Shown: positions 45,318 through 57,012, numbered from the stretch's first letter. The stretch: DNA of 64,000 nt from SZAS-103 sp038316385 (GCA_038316385.1 JBBQAN010000002.1:124001-188000), one strand, 5' to 3'. A program made the numbers and translations. The notes: a model not told the origin generated them from the letters alone.

Positions 45318-46718
45318 ATGCAAGTCACTTTCATCGGCGCGGCCGGCGGTGTGGTCACAGGATCGAGCCATCTGCTCGAAGCGGCCGGCAAGCGCATCCT
45401 GCTGGATTGCGGGATGGTGCAGGGTGGCAAGGACTCCGACGTGATCAATGCGAAGGAATTCCCGTACGATCCGGCCGGCATCGACGCGCTCGTGCTGAGT
45501 CATGCGCACATCGACCACATCGGCCGCGTCCCGCTGCTGGTGAAGCGCGGTTTTACCGGGCCGATCTTCGCGCAGGCAGCGACCTGTGACTTACTTCCGA
45601 TCATGCTGATCGATTCGGCGCATCTGTCCGTACGCAGCGCCGAAATGGCGAATCAGCATCACCTGCATGGCGAGCCCGATCTGCAGCCGCTCTACACTGA
45701 AGACGATGTCGCAGCGGTGCTGAAAATGCTGCATCCGCTCGCGTACGACACAGTCACTGAAATCCTGCCCGGCGTGACGCTGCGATTGCACGATGCGGGC
45801 CATATCCTTGGCTCGTCAATCCTGGAATTAAGCGCGAGTAATGGCATCCCGAATGATTCTGCGCCGAAGACTCTCGTTTTTTCCGGCGACATCGGCATGC
45901 CCGGCACGCCGATCCTGCGCGATCCTGTCACGCCACCGCGCGCCGACCTGATCCTGATGGAATCCACGTACGGCGATCGCAACCACAAGGATCGTGCCGC
46001 GACCGTGGCTGAGCTCGGCGACATCTTCGCTACGGCGGCAGCCGCCGGCGGCAATGTGATCATCCCGGCATTCGCAGTCGGCCGCAGCCAGGAATTGCTG
46101 TACTGGTTCGCAGAGCATTTCGACGACTGGAACATGTCGCAATGGAAAATCTTTCTCGACAGTCCGATGGCGGCGAGAGTCATGGCCGTTTACGACCACC
46201 ACGAAGAATTGTTCGATACCGATGCGGTGAAGGTCTGGCAAGGCAGACCCAAGCCATTCGCGATGCCGAACCTGCACGTCACCGCCGATGCCAATGACAG
46301 CAAGTCCATCAACGACATGCACGGTGGCGCGATCATCATCGCAGGCTCCGGCATGGCCAACGGCGGGCGCATCCGCCACCATCTCGCGAACAATCTTTCC
46401 AATCCGAATGCGCACGTGATCTTCGTCGGTTATCAGGCCAGTGGCACGCTCGGACGCATGCTGGTCAACGGCTTGAAGCACGTGAAACTATTCGGTCGCG
46501 ACATGCCGGTGAACGCTACGATCCACACCGTGGGCGGCCTGTCGGCGCATGCGGATCAGCAAGGCTTGCTCGACTGGTACGGCGCGAGCCCGAACCATCC
46601 GCCGGTCGCGCTGGTGCACGGCGAAAATCCCGCGCGTGAAACCTTGTCGAAGAAATTGCACGAACAATTCGGCATTGACGTCACTCTGTCGCAACCCGGC
46701 ATGACGCGCGATGTCTGA
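45318..46718 (+). CDS. Metallo-beta-lactamase fold hydrolase with beta-CASP and RNA-specificity domains
   Basis: A 466-residue enzyme of the CPSF-type MBL/beta-CASP nuclease family. The metal site SHAHIDHIGR holds His62, His64, Asp66 and His67. ESTYGDRNH, PAFAVGRSQELLYW and the C-terminal HTVGGLSAHADQQGLLDWY complete the motif set. Relatives are RNases or RNA-processing enzymes, and the substrate here is unknown. ATG 45318 with GGAG upstream was chosen over the longer frame. Its stop lies inside the start of the next gene (8-base overlap), so the acyltransferase may be co-translated, a pairing that looks accidental in function. Confidence 0.9.
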   Translation: MQVTFIGAAGGVVTGSSHLLEAAGKRILLDCGMVQGGKDSDVINAKEFPYDPAGIDALVLSHAHIDHIGRVPLLVKRGFTGPIFAQAATCDLLPIMLIDSAHLSVRSAEMANQHHLHGEPDLQPLYTEDDVAAVLKMLHPLAYDTVTEILPGVTLRLHDAGHILGSSILELSASNGIPNDSAPKTLVFSGDIGMPGTPILRDPVTPPRADLILMESTYGDRNHKDRAATVAELGDIFATAAAAGGNVIIPAFAVGRSQELLYWFAEHFDDWNMSQWKIFLDSPMAARVMAVYDHHEELFDTDAVKVWQGRPKPFAMPNLHVTADANDSKSINDMHGGAIIIAGSGMANGGRIRHHLANNLSNPNAHVIFVGYQASGTLGRMLVNGLKHVKLFGRDMPVNATIHTVGGLSAHADQQGLLDWYGASPNHPPVALVHGENPARETLSKKLHEQFGIDVTLSQPGMTRDV

Positions 46719-48015
46719 AGCGCGGGTGCGCTTCGCCCAATCAATTGGCGGAGCCGATGATCACGGCTCCATTTGTGGTGAGCCAGTCGAACCACAGTCT
46801 GCAATCGTGCGACTACGCGAAGAGATTTCCGGCAGCGAAAAGATTCCCCGCAACAGCGGCATCGACTTGCTGCGCGGCTTGTCGATCCTGCTCGTGGTGC
46901 TGCACCACATCGGCCTGCGCATTCCATTGCGCAAGACGGATGTCGGCGATCATCTACCGCGATGGTTTCTCAGCGGTTTGAATTACAACGGCTACGAATC
47001 GGTGTTCGTGTTCTTCGCGATTTCCGGATTCCTGATTGCCGGACATGCACTGCGACGCTGGGGCGATCTCGCAAGTATCGATGCGAAGTCGTTCTACGCA
47101 CGCCGCTTCGCGCGCATCGTGCCGTGCCTGCTCGCACTCCTCATTGTGTTGAGCGCTTTGCATCTTCTCGGTTTCGACGATTACGTGATCCGTAACGCGA
47201 ACCAGTCGCTGCCGCGCGCCGTGTTCGCAGCGCTCGGCCTGCACCTGAACTGGTACGAAGGCCACTATGGATACCTTCCCGGCAACTGGGACGTGCTGTG
47301 GTCGCTGTCGATCGAGGAAGTGTTCTATATCGGCTTCCCGATCGTCTGCCTGCTGACGCGACGCATCGTGATCCTCACACCGCTGCTGCTCGTGCTTGCG
47401 TTGTCGTTGCCGTACACGCATGCATTGTATGTCGACAACGAGATATGGCAGGAAAAGGCGTACCTTCCCGGCATGGCCGCGATCGCGATGGGCGTGCTCG
47501 CGGCGCTGGTCGCGGCGCGCGAGGCTTTGCCACGGAAACCGTTTGCGACGGCATTGTGCGTGGCCGGATCGGTCGGACTGGCCAGCATCCTGTTCATCGG
47601 GGACATCCTCTGGGACGCGATGAAAGACAGCTGCCTGTTGCTGCTGACGTTCTCCATCGCCTGCCTGCTGATCGGATTGCAATGGCGCGAGCGACTCGGC
47701 GAGTCGCGGCCGCTGCGCGGCTTCGGCTGGTTGCGTTCGTTCGGACGCTTCAGCTACGAGATCTATCTCACCCACATGTTCGTCGTGTTTGGCGCTGTGC
47801 GGCTGTGGAAAGATTGGGGCAGCGACAATCCGCATGGATGGATGTGGTATCTGCCGGTGGCCGCGCTATGCTGGCTGCTGGGTGCGCTTGTCGGCAGATA
47901 CTTCTCGACACCGAGCGACCGTGCGTTGCGCGAGCGCCTGCTTGAGCTGAAGACGCGGGCGAATTCCCGCACCATGTTTGCTGCCGATGCAACCGGAGTC
48001 GCTGACCAAGGCTGA
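46711..48015 (+). CDS. Acyltransferase 3 family membrane protein (second copy in window)
   Basis: A multi-spanning acyltransferase of up to 434 residues. The family start is NSGIDLLRGLSILLVVLHHI (about residues 48-67 of the long form), and RFSYEIYLTHMFVVFG near the C-terminus. The start is uncertain: ATG 46711 overlaps the preceding stop, but residues 20-31 (CGEPVEP) are encoded by a dispersed repeat; GTG 46807 would start just after it (MRLREEISGSEK). The protein is only distantly like the acyltransferase at 456-1655. The acceptor is unknown. Confidence 0.83.
   Translation: MSEARVRFAQSIGGADDHGSICGEPVEPQSAIVRLREEISGSEKIPRNSGIDLLRGLSILLVVLHHIGLRIPLRKTDVGDHLPRWFLSGLNYNGYESVFVFFAISGFLIAGHALRRWGDLASIDAKSFYARRFARIVPCLLALLIVLSALHLLGFDDYVIRNANQSLPRAVFAALGLHLNWYEGHYGYLPGNWDVLWSLSIEEVFYIGFPIVCLLTRRIVILTPLLLVLALSLPYTHALYVDNEIWQEKAYLPGMAAIAMGVLAALVAAREALPRKPFATALCVAGSVGLASILFIGDILWDAMKDSCLLLLTFSIACLLIGLQWRERLGESRPLRGFGWLRSFGRFSYEIYLTHMFVVFGAVRLWKDWGSDNPHGWMWYLPVAALCWLLGALVGRYFSTPSDRALRERLLELKTRANSRTMFAADATGVADQG
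46769..46796. repeat. Half copy of the dispersed repeat inside the acyltransferase 5' end
   Basis: The sequence TGTGGTGAGCCAGTCGAACC matches the left arm of the element between ibaG and murA (TGGTGAGCATTGTCGAACC). Here it falls in the first codons of the longer acyltransferase frame. Confidence 0.6.
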
Positions 48016-48109
48016 TGTGTCGCGTGAAATCACGCTGGCGCAAACTGTGATGCTGCACGATTTCCAAGACTGGAATCCCATGCACATTGTTCGACACAGG
48101 AACGATTGA

Positions 48110-48628
48110 ATGCCCAAACTCACCAACATCCTGCTGATCCGGCATGCCGAAAAACCAGCCGACGCGCAAGACCGCACCTTGACCCTTGCCGGGCAGGCGC
48201 GCGCGCATGCGTACGTCGCGTATTTCCAGCGCTACTCCGTCGGCGACAACATCATCACGATCGATTATCTGTTTGCTGCTGCGAATTCCCCGGGCAGCAA
48301 TCGGTCCACGTTGACGCTGGCTCCGTTGTCGGCAGCGTCGGGGCTGCCGGTGGATACGCGTTTCGAAGACAGGGGATACCAGCTTCTGGCGGACGAGATC
48401 CGCAACAACGGCAAATACGACAACGCGAATATCCTGATCTGCTGGCACCACGGTCAACTCCTGAATCTCGCGACCGCGCTCGGCGCCCCACCGCAGTCGT
48501 TGCCGACGATCTGGCCGAATGATGTGTTCTGTTGGCTGGTTCAACTGAGCTTCGATGCATCCGGCGTCTGTGTCGCGCGCGCGCTCAACCAGCAGTTGAT
48601 GGTTGGGGATTTCGGGCAACCGGTTTAG
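48110..48628 (+). CDS. Histidine-phosphatase-like protein
   Basis: A 172-residue protein with the start of the histidine phosphatase (phosphoglycerate-mutase-like) fold: LLIRHAEKP holds the catalytic RHA triplet at about residues 11-13 and WHHGQLLNLA the second conserved His. These enzymes transfer phosphate through the first His, and the substrate is unknown. The protein is shorter than most family members. It stands in a 94-base gap after the acyltransferase and is followed by the queuosine-precursor transporter 43 bases later, with no obvious functional link. Confidence 0.8.
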   Translation: MPKLTNILLIRHAEKPADAQDRTLTLAGQARAHAYVAYFQRYSVGDNIITIDYLFAAANSPGSNRSTLTLAPLSAASGLPVDTRFEDRGYQLLADEIRNNGKYDNANILICWHHGQLLNLATALGAPPQSLPTIWPNDVFCWLVQLSFDASGVCVARALNQQLMVGDFGQPV

Positions 48629-48671
48629 GTTCCCGCGTCGAGCAGGTCGAGCAGCCGTAGTGGGAGGGGCA

Positions 48672-49427
48672 ATGCAAGTCAATGCCGATGGGAAGAGCCG
48701 GCGATCCGGATTTCGTTTTTACGACCTGATGGTCGGCGGCATGGTCGCGGTGTTGCTGTGCTCGAACCTGATCGGTCCGGCCAAGACCAGCACGATCACG
48801 CTGCCGTTCATCGGCGCGCTGACCTTCGGCGCGGGGAACCTGTTTTTCCCGATCAGCTACATCTTCGACGACGTGTTGACCGAAGTGTACGGCTACGCAC
48901 GCGCGCGTCGCGCGACCTGGGCCGGCTTCGGCGCGCTGATTTTCGCGACGCTGATGTCGCAGGCAATCATCCACATGCCGGTTGCGCCGAGCGAGCCATT
49001 CAACGTGCAATTGCAGCCCGCGCTCGAAGTCGTGTTCGGCGCAACGTGGCGGATTGCGCTCGCATCGCTGGTCGGCTTCTGGCTCGGCGATTTCGTCAAT
49101 GCCTACGTGATGGCAAAGATGAAGTTGTGGACGAAAGGCCGCTGGTTGTGGACACGAACAATCGGCTCAACGATTGTCGGCGAAGGCGTGGACAGCCTGA
49201 CGTTTTACCCGATCGCGTTCATGGGCATCTGGGAAAGCCAGACCATCGCCAAGGTGATCGTCTTCAACTGGACAATGAAAGTGATCGTCGAAACCGTGCT
49301 GACGCCGGTGACGTACGCCGTCGTCGGTTTCCTCAAACGTCGCGAGAACGTCGACACCTACGACACCAACACGCACTTCAATCCTTTCAGCCTGAAGGAT
49401 GAGGGCGATATGCGGGAGTTTCGCTGA
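48672..49427 (+). CDS. Queuosine precursor transporter, YhhQ family
   Basis: A 251-residue membrane protein with about six helices. The signature FFPISYIFDDVLTEVYGYAR and, later, DFVNAYVMAKMKLWTKGRWL match the VUT/YhhQ family, which imports the queuosine precursors preQ0 and preQ1 across the inner membrane. The C-terminus ends in a hydrophilic tail (RENVDTYDTNTHFNPFSL) that is typical of the family. ATG 48672 is preceded by GGGAGGGG, a strong ribosome-binding site, so the longer frame is rejected. A hairpin terminator follows. Confidence 0.9.
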   Translation: MQVNADGKSRRSGFRFYDLMVGGMVAVLLCSNLIGPAKTSTITLPFIGALTFGAGNLFFPISYIFDDVLTEVYGYARARRATWAGFGALIFATLMSQAIIHMPVAPSEPFNVQLQPALEVVFGATWRIALASLVGFWLGDFVNAYVMAKMKLWTKGRWLWTRTIGSTIVGEGVDSLTFYPIAFMGIWESQTIAKVIVFNWTMKVIVETVLTPVTYAVVGFLKRRENVDTYDTNTHFNPFSLKDEGDMREFR

Positions 49428-49511
49428 GCCGCGCGCCGATCACCTCCAGTATCCAGATCGATAGTGATAATCAACGGATATAACGCCGATGGTTCAAAAA
49501 GTCCCATGGAA

Positions 49512-49534
49512 AAGACCGGCATTAAGCCGGTCTT
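49512..49534. terminator. Bidirectional hairpin terminator
   Basis: A 9-base stem AAGACCGGC/GCCGGTCTT with a five-base loop lies between the convergent YhhQ and DUF885 genes. On the plus strand it is followed by TATT, and on the minus strand by TTCC after the stem's own UU, so it is a plausible terminator for both. Confidence 0.75.
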
Positions 49535-49556
49535 TATTGCGCGATGAAGTCTGGAT

Positions 49557-51380
49557 TCAGCTTTTCTGGCTCCTGATCCAGGCATCGATCTTCGCTTCGA
49601 GCACTGCCAGCGGCAGCGCGCCATCCTTCAGCAGTTCGGTATGGAACGCACGCACGTCGAACTTCGATCCGAGCTCTTTCGCCGCCTTCGCGCGCAGCTC
49701 GGTGATCTTCATCTGCCCGGTCTTGTACGCCAGCGCCTGCGCTGGCATCGCGATGTAGCGCTCGACTTCGGCGATCACGTCGGTCTTGCTCATCGCGGAA
49801 TTGTCGAGCATGTACTGGATCGCCTGGTCGCGGGTCCAGCCCTTGCTGTGCAATCCGGTATCGACAACCAACCGCATCGCGCGGAACTGCTCGTTCTGCA
49901 GTTGTCCGAATTCCTGGTACGGGTCGGTGTACATGCCGAGCTCGTAGCCGATCGTTTCGCAATACAGCGCATAGCCTTCGATGTAGGCGGTGAAGCCACC
50001 GAAACGGCGGAACTTCGGCAGGCCGGTTTGTTCCTGCTGGATCGACAGTTGGAAGTGATGGCCAGGGATCGCTTCATGAAGGAACAGGTCTTCCATCTCC
50101 CAGTTCTTGCGCGACGGCAGGTCGTAGGTATTCACGTAGAAGATCCCGGGACGCGAGCCGTCCTCGTTCGGCGATTGGTAGGAACCGCCGGCGGCGGATT
50201 GTGCGCGGTACGCCTCGACCGGACGGATCTCGAACTTCGCCTTCGGCTCGATCGAGAAATCGCGCGGCACACCTTTCTCGACTTTTGCATAGACGCTGTT
50301 ATAACCATCGAGCAGTGCCTTCTCGCTCTTGAACGTGAAGCGCGGATCAGTGTTGAGGTAATGGAAGAACGCGTTGAGATCGCCCTTGAAGCCGATCTTC
50401 GCCCGGAGCGCATCCATCTTCTTTTTCAGGCGCGCGACTTCGGCGAGACCGATCTGGTGGATCTGGTCGGGTGTTTCGTCGGTGGTCGTATGCGTGCGCA
50501 CGTCGTATGCATACCAGGCCTTGCCATCAGGCAGTGCGTCGTAACCGACGGTGTGGCGCGCATGCGTCATGTAGTCGTTGGCGATGTAATCGCGCAAACG
50601 CTGGTACGACGGCATCAGCTGGTCGGCGATCAGGCGGCGGTATGCCCCAGTCAGGCGCGTCTTGTCGGCAGCGGAAAAACCCTCTGGCATGTGAGCGATC
50701 GGACCCCAGAACACGGTGTCCTCGGGCTTCGCCTTGATGACTGCGTCGAACTGCGGCACGACCTTCACCATCAGCACCTTCGGTTCGACGATGCCGAGCT
50801 TCACGCCTTCGCGCATGTTGATGATCGCTTGGTCGAATGCGGTCGGAATCTTGCCGGCGCGCGCGAGCCAATCGTCGTAATCCTTGACCGTCTTGAACGG
50901 TTGCGCGTCAGTACCGGAGCCGAGCTGAACGGCCGCCATGGCGAAATTGTTGAATTGGTCGATTGGCAGTAGTTCGTCGTGAAAGCGCTCACCGTCGATC
51001 GCGTCCTGCTGCTGCTGGATGAAGATGTTGTACGAGAGCAGCGCCTGCCCGCTCAGTCCGTCCGCTCCGATCGCCCTAGCCTTGGCGAGCCACGCTTCGT
51101 TGAAGGCATTTAGCTGATCGATATAGTCCTTCGACAGGAAGTTGGGAAATTGGTCGTTGTAACGCGGATCGCCGACGTAGGTCGCTTGCACCGGATTGAG
51201 CTTGAGTGATGCTTCCCAAAAATCGGTGTAGAACTTGTCGAGTTGCGCGGCCTTGTCGGAGTCGGTGGTTCCCGGCTTCATGGATGGCGCGGCGGCGGCT
51301 GTTTGTGCAAATGCGGATGCGGAAGACGCGCCAACGCAGAGCGCAGCGACGATGGCAAGAGCGAGGATCGGCTTGTGCAT
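49557..51380 (-). CDS. Exported DUF885-family metallopeptidase-like protein
   Basis: A 607-residue protein with a Sec signal peptide (MHKPILALAIVAALCVGASS) and the DUF885 motif HEAIPGHHFQLSIQQE near residue 435, whose HExxxxH-like histidines suggest a zinc peptidase related to carboxypeptidases. QTGLPKFRRFGGFTAYIEGYALYCETIGYELGMY follows. Substrates are unknown, probably periplasmic peptides. It lies on the same strand as the M13 peptidase and shares a 15-base upstream sequence with it. A terminator lies beyond its stop. Confidence 0.88.
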   Translation of the reverse strand: MHKPILALAIVAALCVGASSASAFAQTAAAAPSMKPGTTDSDKAAQLDKFYTDFWEASLKLNPVQATYVGDPRYNDQFPNFLSKDYIDQLNAFNEAWLAKARAIGADGLSGQALLSYNIFIQQQQDAIDGERFHDELLPIDQFNNFAMAAVQLGSGTDAQPFKTVKDYDDWLARAGKIPTAFDQAIINMREGVKLGIVEPKVLMVKVVPQFDAVIKAKPEDTVFWGPIAHMPEGFSAADKTRLTGAYRRLIADQLMPSYQRLRDYIANDYMTHARHTVGYDALPDGKAWYAYDVRTHTTTDETPDQIHQIGLAEVARLKKKMDALRAKIGFKGDLNAFFHYLNTDPRFTFKSEKALLDGYNSVYAKVEKGVPRDFSIEPKAKFEIRPVEAYRAQSAAGGSYQSPNEDGSRPGIFYVNTYDLPSRKNWEMEDLFLHEAIPGHHFQLSIQQEQTGLPKFRRFGGFTAYIEGYALYCETIGYELGMYTDPYQEFGQLQNEQFRAMRLVVDTGLHSKGWTRDQAIQYMLDNSAMSKTDVIAEVERYIAMPAQALAYKTGQMKITELRAKAAKELGSKFDVRAFHTELLKDGALPLAVLEAKIDAWIRSQKS

Positions 51381-51474
51381 TGGGAACCCCAGGTGATGGC
51401 GAGATGCGATGGATGCGATAGATGAAACTCAGTCGAACCGCATGGTGCCGTCGCAAGCCGCACGTCGCACGGGC

Positions 51475-51492
51475 CGAAGGTCATGCAGGTCA
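51475..51492. promoter_or_regulatory. Sequence shared with the M13 peptidase upstream region
   Basis: CGAAGGTCATGCAGG at 51475-51489, then T and CA, is identical over 15 bases to 45178-45192. Here it lies about 95-112 bases upstream of the DUF885 gene in the same orientation relative to the gene. A second GTCATG follows, but the perfect inverted repeat seen at 45182 is not kept. Confidence 0.35.
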
Positions 51493-51506
51493 AACGTCAT
51501 GTGCGT

Positions 51507-52204
51507 TCAATCGCCGGTGATGGTTTCCGTTGCGATGCCTGAAAACGGCATGCGCTGCGGCGCGACGGCACCGCCGGAGATGATGAAGGTCATCGCCTGA
51601 TCGACTGTCCAGTCGGTCGGGATCAAATCCTCGACCGGCACGATCTGCAGATAGCCGCCGGTCGGGTTCGGCGTGGTGGGAACATACACTGCAGCGAGTT
51701 CGCGGCCGGTCGCCTCGTCGCGCAAGGTACGGGTCACGAAGCCGACCGTCCTTACGCCCGGATGCGGAAACGCGATCAGCACCACGCGCTGGCCGCCATC
51801 GGGCGGCGAGGACATCAGGTCAAGCAATTGCCGCGCGCTGCCGTAGATGGTCTTAGCGAGCGGAATGCGACGGATCGCGATCTCGAACCACGACAACAAG
51901 CGTTGCCCGGCCACGCGCCGGGCGAGTAAACCGACCGCGAGGATCAGCGCGATGGTCGCGAACATTCCGACCGCAGTCAGCGCCCACGCGCTCGCGAGCC
52001 AGTGCAATTGCGGATGCTGCAGCGCGATATCGTCCAGCACCGGCCCAACCAGCGGCCGGCTCAGGTCGGACAGCAAGCCGAATACAAACTTGAACACGAC
52101 CCAGGTCAGCCAGATCGGCAACAACGTCAACAATCCGGAAACGAACAGCGAACGCAGCGATGCGTGCGTGGTCGTGGGTGGAATGTTATCGGGCGACGGC
52201 ATGC

Positions 52205-52208
<4 letters not shown>
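51507..52208 (-). CDS. DUF502-domain membrane protein
   Basis: A 233-residue protein with two membrane segments (FVSGLLTLLPIWLTWVVFKFVFGLL and WALTAVGMFATIALILAVGLL) and the DUF502 region with RRIPLAKTIYGSARQLLD, VVLIAFPHPGVRTVGFVTR and VYVPTTPNPTGGYLQIVP. The family is uncharacterised in bacteria and linked to membrane trafficking in plants. Its GTG at 52208 overlaps the kinase stop by four bases, so it is probably translated together with the kinase; ATG 52202 would be six bases later. This couples a membrane protein of unknown role to a sensory kinase. Confidence 0.87.
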
Positions 52209-54484
<2,276 letters not shown>

Positions 54485-54644
54485 GGTGTCGCAAAACAGC
54501 CCCTGATGTCCCCGCATGGGGAGGCGACAGCATACGGCAGGCCACGGCGGCCCGGTAGCGCGTGGTTGTGCGGTTTCCCGGCACAGTCTTCACGTTGACG
54601 GCGCGCTGGGACCGGATGTGTCGATTGGGCGTTTTGGCAATACC

Positions 54645-55937
54645 TCAACGATGCCACCAACGATAGAGCCAACTTCGCTTTTTCACCGGGCGACGAACGG
54701 ACTTCCGATGCGTGGTTTTCGCGCGCGTCTTGGTGGGAATCGATGCTTGCGATCCCGTATCCGTTGGCGTGCTTGAAGAGGAGGCAGCGGACGCGATTGG
54801 CGCGGCGATCGGCGGCGTCTCGATGGCTGCTGGAGCTGCGATCATCTTGTTGTTGACGCTGTTCGTCGGCGTTGCCGGAATTGAAGTCGCAACAACCTGC
54901 TGCGCGGATGTCATGGAAGCGCCGCCATGCAGCAAAGCGCCGCGCATTGCGTACAACACACCTGCAAGCAGCAATGCGCCACCGATCGCCAGCACGCGCG
55001 GTCGCTTCCAGCTACCACCTGCAAGCGTGCGATCATAGGTACGCAATGCGATGCTAGTGATATGGCCGCTGCGGCGACCGATACGCTCCAGGGCTGCAAG
55101 CATTTGCTGCGCATTGTCAAAACGCCGCTCCGGCGACTTCGCCATCGCGCGCTCGATGAAACTCTGCCAATGAATTTTCGCCGCCGGCAGACGCGGAATC
55201 GGATCCTGCGCATGCATCAACGCCATCGCAAGCGCATCGCTCGATCGGAACGGCAATTTGCCAGCCAGCAATTCGTATGCGAGCACGCCGACGCTGTATA
55301 GATCGGCGCGCCGATCCACCACGTCGCCGCGCGCCTGCTCGGGCGCCATGCATGCAGAGCTGCCGACCGCCATGCCGGCAGTGGTGATGCGCACCGAATC
55401 CGACTTGGACATCGCAATCCCGAAGTCAGTCAGCAACGGACGGTTGTCGGCGTCGAACAGCACGTTCTCCGATTTCACGTCACGGTGCACGAAGCCGCGT
55501 GCGTGCGCGTAATCCAGCGCCGACAGCAGTGCGCGCAGTACATCGACGATCTGCGCGTCGTCGCGCAGGTCGCGCTGCGCGAGATCGCCGTTGGCAAGGT
55601 AGGGCATGCAGTAGTACAGCCGTCCGTCGGTGGTGCGGCCGACGTCGTGGATGCCGACAATGCCGGGATGGCTGAGCTTGGCAATCGTGCGCGCCTCGTT
55701 TTCGAAGCGTTGCTTGCTGAGTTCGTCGAGCAAGGCCTCGTGCGCGATCACCTTGATGCTGACCGGACGATCCAGCGATTCCTGGGTCGCCAGGTACACC
55801 GTTGCCATGCCGCCCTGACCGAGCCGCCGCAAGATACGATAGCCCGCAATCTGCGGATGCTGATTCGTATCTCTCGAGGCGAGCGTGGCGGGTGGCTCAG
55901 CGGGTTTGACGGGCTGCATGGGTCGAGCCGTGTCCAT
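54645..55937 (-). CDS. Membrane Ser/Thr protein kinase, paralogue of the neighbour
   Basis: A 430-residue kinase whose domain (residues about 33-290) is very close to that of the next gene: shared VYLATQESLDRPV, HRDVKSENVLFD at 151-162, LLTDFGIA, CMAPEQARGD and LYSVGVLAYELL. A transmembrane helix is at about 314-330. The remaining 100 residues are Ala/Thr/Pro-rich and end in a strongly basic tail (about 404-430, with RKSVRRPVKKRSWLYRWWHR). It lacks the sulfatase-like domain of its neighbour. ATG 55937 was chosen; ATG 55919 and ATG 55961 are alternatives. A tandem duplication with loss or gain of the C-terminal domain is the simple explanation. Confidence 0.85.
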   Translation of the reverse strand: MDTARPMQPVKPAEPPATLASRDTNQHPQIAGYRILRRLGQGGMATVYLATQESLDRPVSIKVIAHEALLDELSKQRFENEARTIAKLSHPGIVGIHDVGRTTDGRLYYCMPYLANGDLAQRDLRDDAQIVDVLRALLSALDYAHARGFVHRDVKSENVLFDADNRPLLTDFGIAMSKSDSVRITTAGMAVGSSACMAPEQARGDVVDRRADLYSVGVLAYELLAGKLPFRSSDALAMALMHAQDPIPRLPAAKIHWQSFIERAMAKSPERRFDNAQQMLAALERIGRRSGHITSIALRTYDRTLAGGSWKRPRVLAIGGALLLAGVLYAMRGALLHGGASMTSAQQVVATSIPATPTNSVNNKMIAAPAAIETPPIAAPIASAASSSSTPTDTGSQASIPTKTRAKTTHRKSVRRPVKKRSWLYRWWHR

Positions 55938-56127
55938 GGTTTGCTGCCAAGGTCGCAGCATAAGGCAGCACGGCCGCAAGTATCGGAACGATCCCGTATC
56001 GCGTTCAGCCAACGGTCTGCGGTAGTTGCAACGCATGCCGGCAATGAGTGATACCGGTTCGCGCATCGGGCGGTCATGCAACCGCTCGTGCGCGTGCGCT
56101 CGAGTCACCGCCATCGGAGCGTTGCGT

Positions 56128-57012
56128 TCAGAAGAGCAGCGAGGCCATCTTGCGTCGGTACACACCGACCAGATCTGCATCCTCGATCGTGCGGAACGCC
56201 GCGATCAGCAATTGTTTCGGCAATCCATTCTCGAAAGTACGATTGCGTCGCAGCATTTCCAGGAATTGGTCGAGACCGCCCGCCGCATCGCCGCCGATCA
56301 GCTTGTGCGCGCCGAGCAGATGACGCGCGTGCAGATCGTCCGGATTCGCCGCGACCGCAGCTTCCAGCGCGGCGGCCGGCGGTGCGTCTTTCAATTGCGC
56401 CAGGAATCCGAGGTGCGATCGCGCGCGCACGGTACGGTCGTCGGTCGCGAGGTTGGCTGGCAGCGCGTCGAGCAGCAGCTCGGATTCGTGCGCCGCGCCA
56501 GTTTTCAGCAACGCCAGCGCGAGATCGAGATTCAATGCGTCCTGCTCAGGCGCTGTGTGTCCGGATGCAGCGGCAACAGCCGCGCGCAGGCGCACGACTT
56601 CGGCATGTGGATCGACGGCGGTTTCGATTTCGGGAGCAACGTCTTCGACTTTTTCTGCCGGCTCAATGTCGTGGGACTTGAGGAATTCGCGCAATTGCCC
56701 TTCCGGCAGCGCACCCGGAAACCCGTCGATCGGCTGCCCGTCCTTGACCAGGATCACGGTCGGGATCGACTTGATCTGGAACGCCGCAGCGAGTTCCTGT
56801 TGCTTGTCCACGTCCACCTTGGCCAACCGGAACGCACCGTTGTAATCGGCGGCGAGTTTTTCCAGGATCGGTCCGAGCGTCTTGCACGGCCCGCACCACG
56901 GCGCCCAGAAATCGATAAGCACCGGCGCGGTGAGCGATGCTTGCAGCACGTCGGCCTCGAAGGCTGCGGTGGTGGCGTCAAAGACGTGCGGATTGGATGC
57001 GGAGTCGGTCAT
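56128..57012 (-). CDS. Thioredoxin-domain co-chaperone, CnoX (YbbN)-like
   Basis: A 294-residue protein with an N-terminal thioredoxin domain (residues about 8-110) and a C-terminal TPR-like helical domain (about 135-290). This is the layout of CnoX/YbbN, which protects unfolded proteins under oxidative stress and passes them to chaperones. The redox motif is intact, FWAPWCGPCK with Cys40 and Cys43, whereas E. coli CnoX has lost the first cysteine; so this one could also act as a true oxidoreductase. The ATG at 57012 is clear. It follows the kinase genes on the same strand with a 190-base gap. Confidence 0.88.
   Translation of the reverse strand: MTDSASNPHVFDATTAAFEADVLQASLTAPVLIDFWAPWCGPCKTLGPILEKLAADYNGAFRLAKVDVDKQQELAAAFQIKSIPTVILVKDGQPIDGFPGALPEGQLREFLKSHDIEPAEKVEDVAPEIETAVDPHAEVVRLRAAVAAASGHTAPEQDALNLDLALALLKTGAAHESELLLDALPANLATDDRTVRARSHLGFLAQLKDAPPAAALEAAVAANPDDLHARHLLGAHKLIGGDAAGGLDQFLEMLRRNRTFENGLPKQLLIAAFRTIEDADLVGVYRRKMASLLF

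Noticed and set aside
49641..50972. 443-codon plus-strand frame opposite the DUF885 gene
   Set aside because: Shadow frame; the minus-strand protein has a signal peptide and family motifs.
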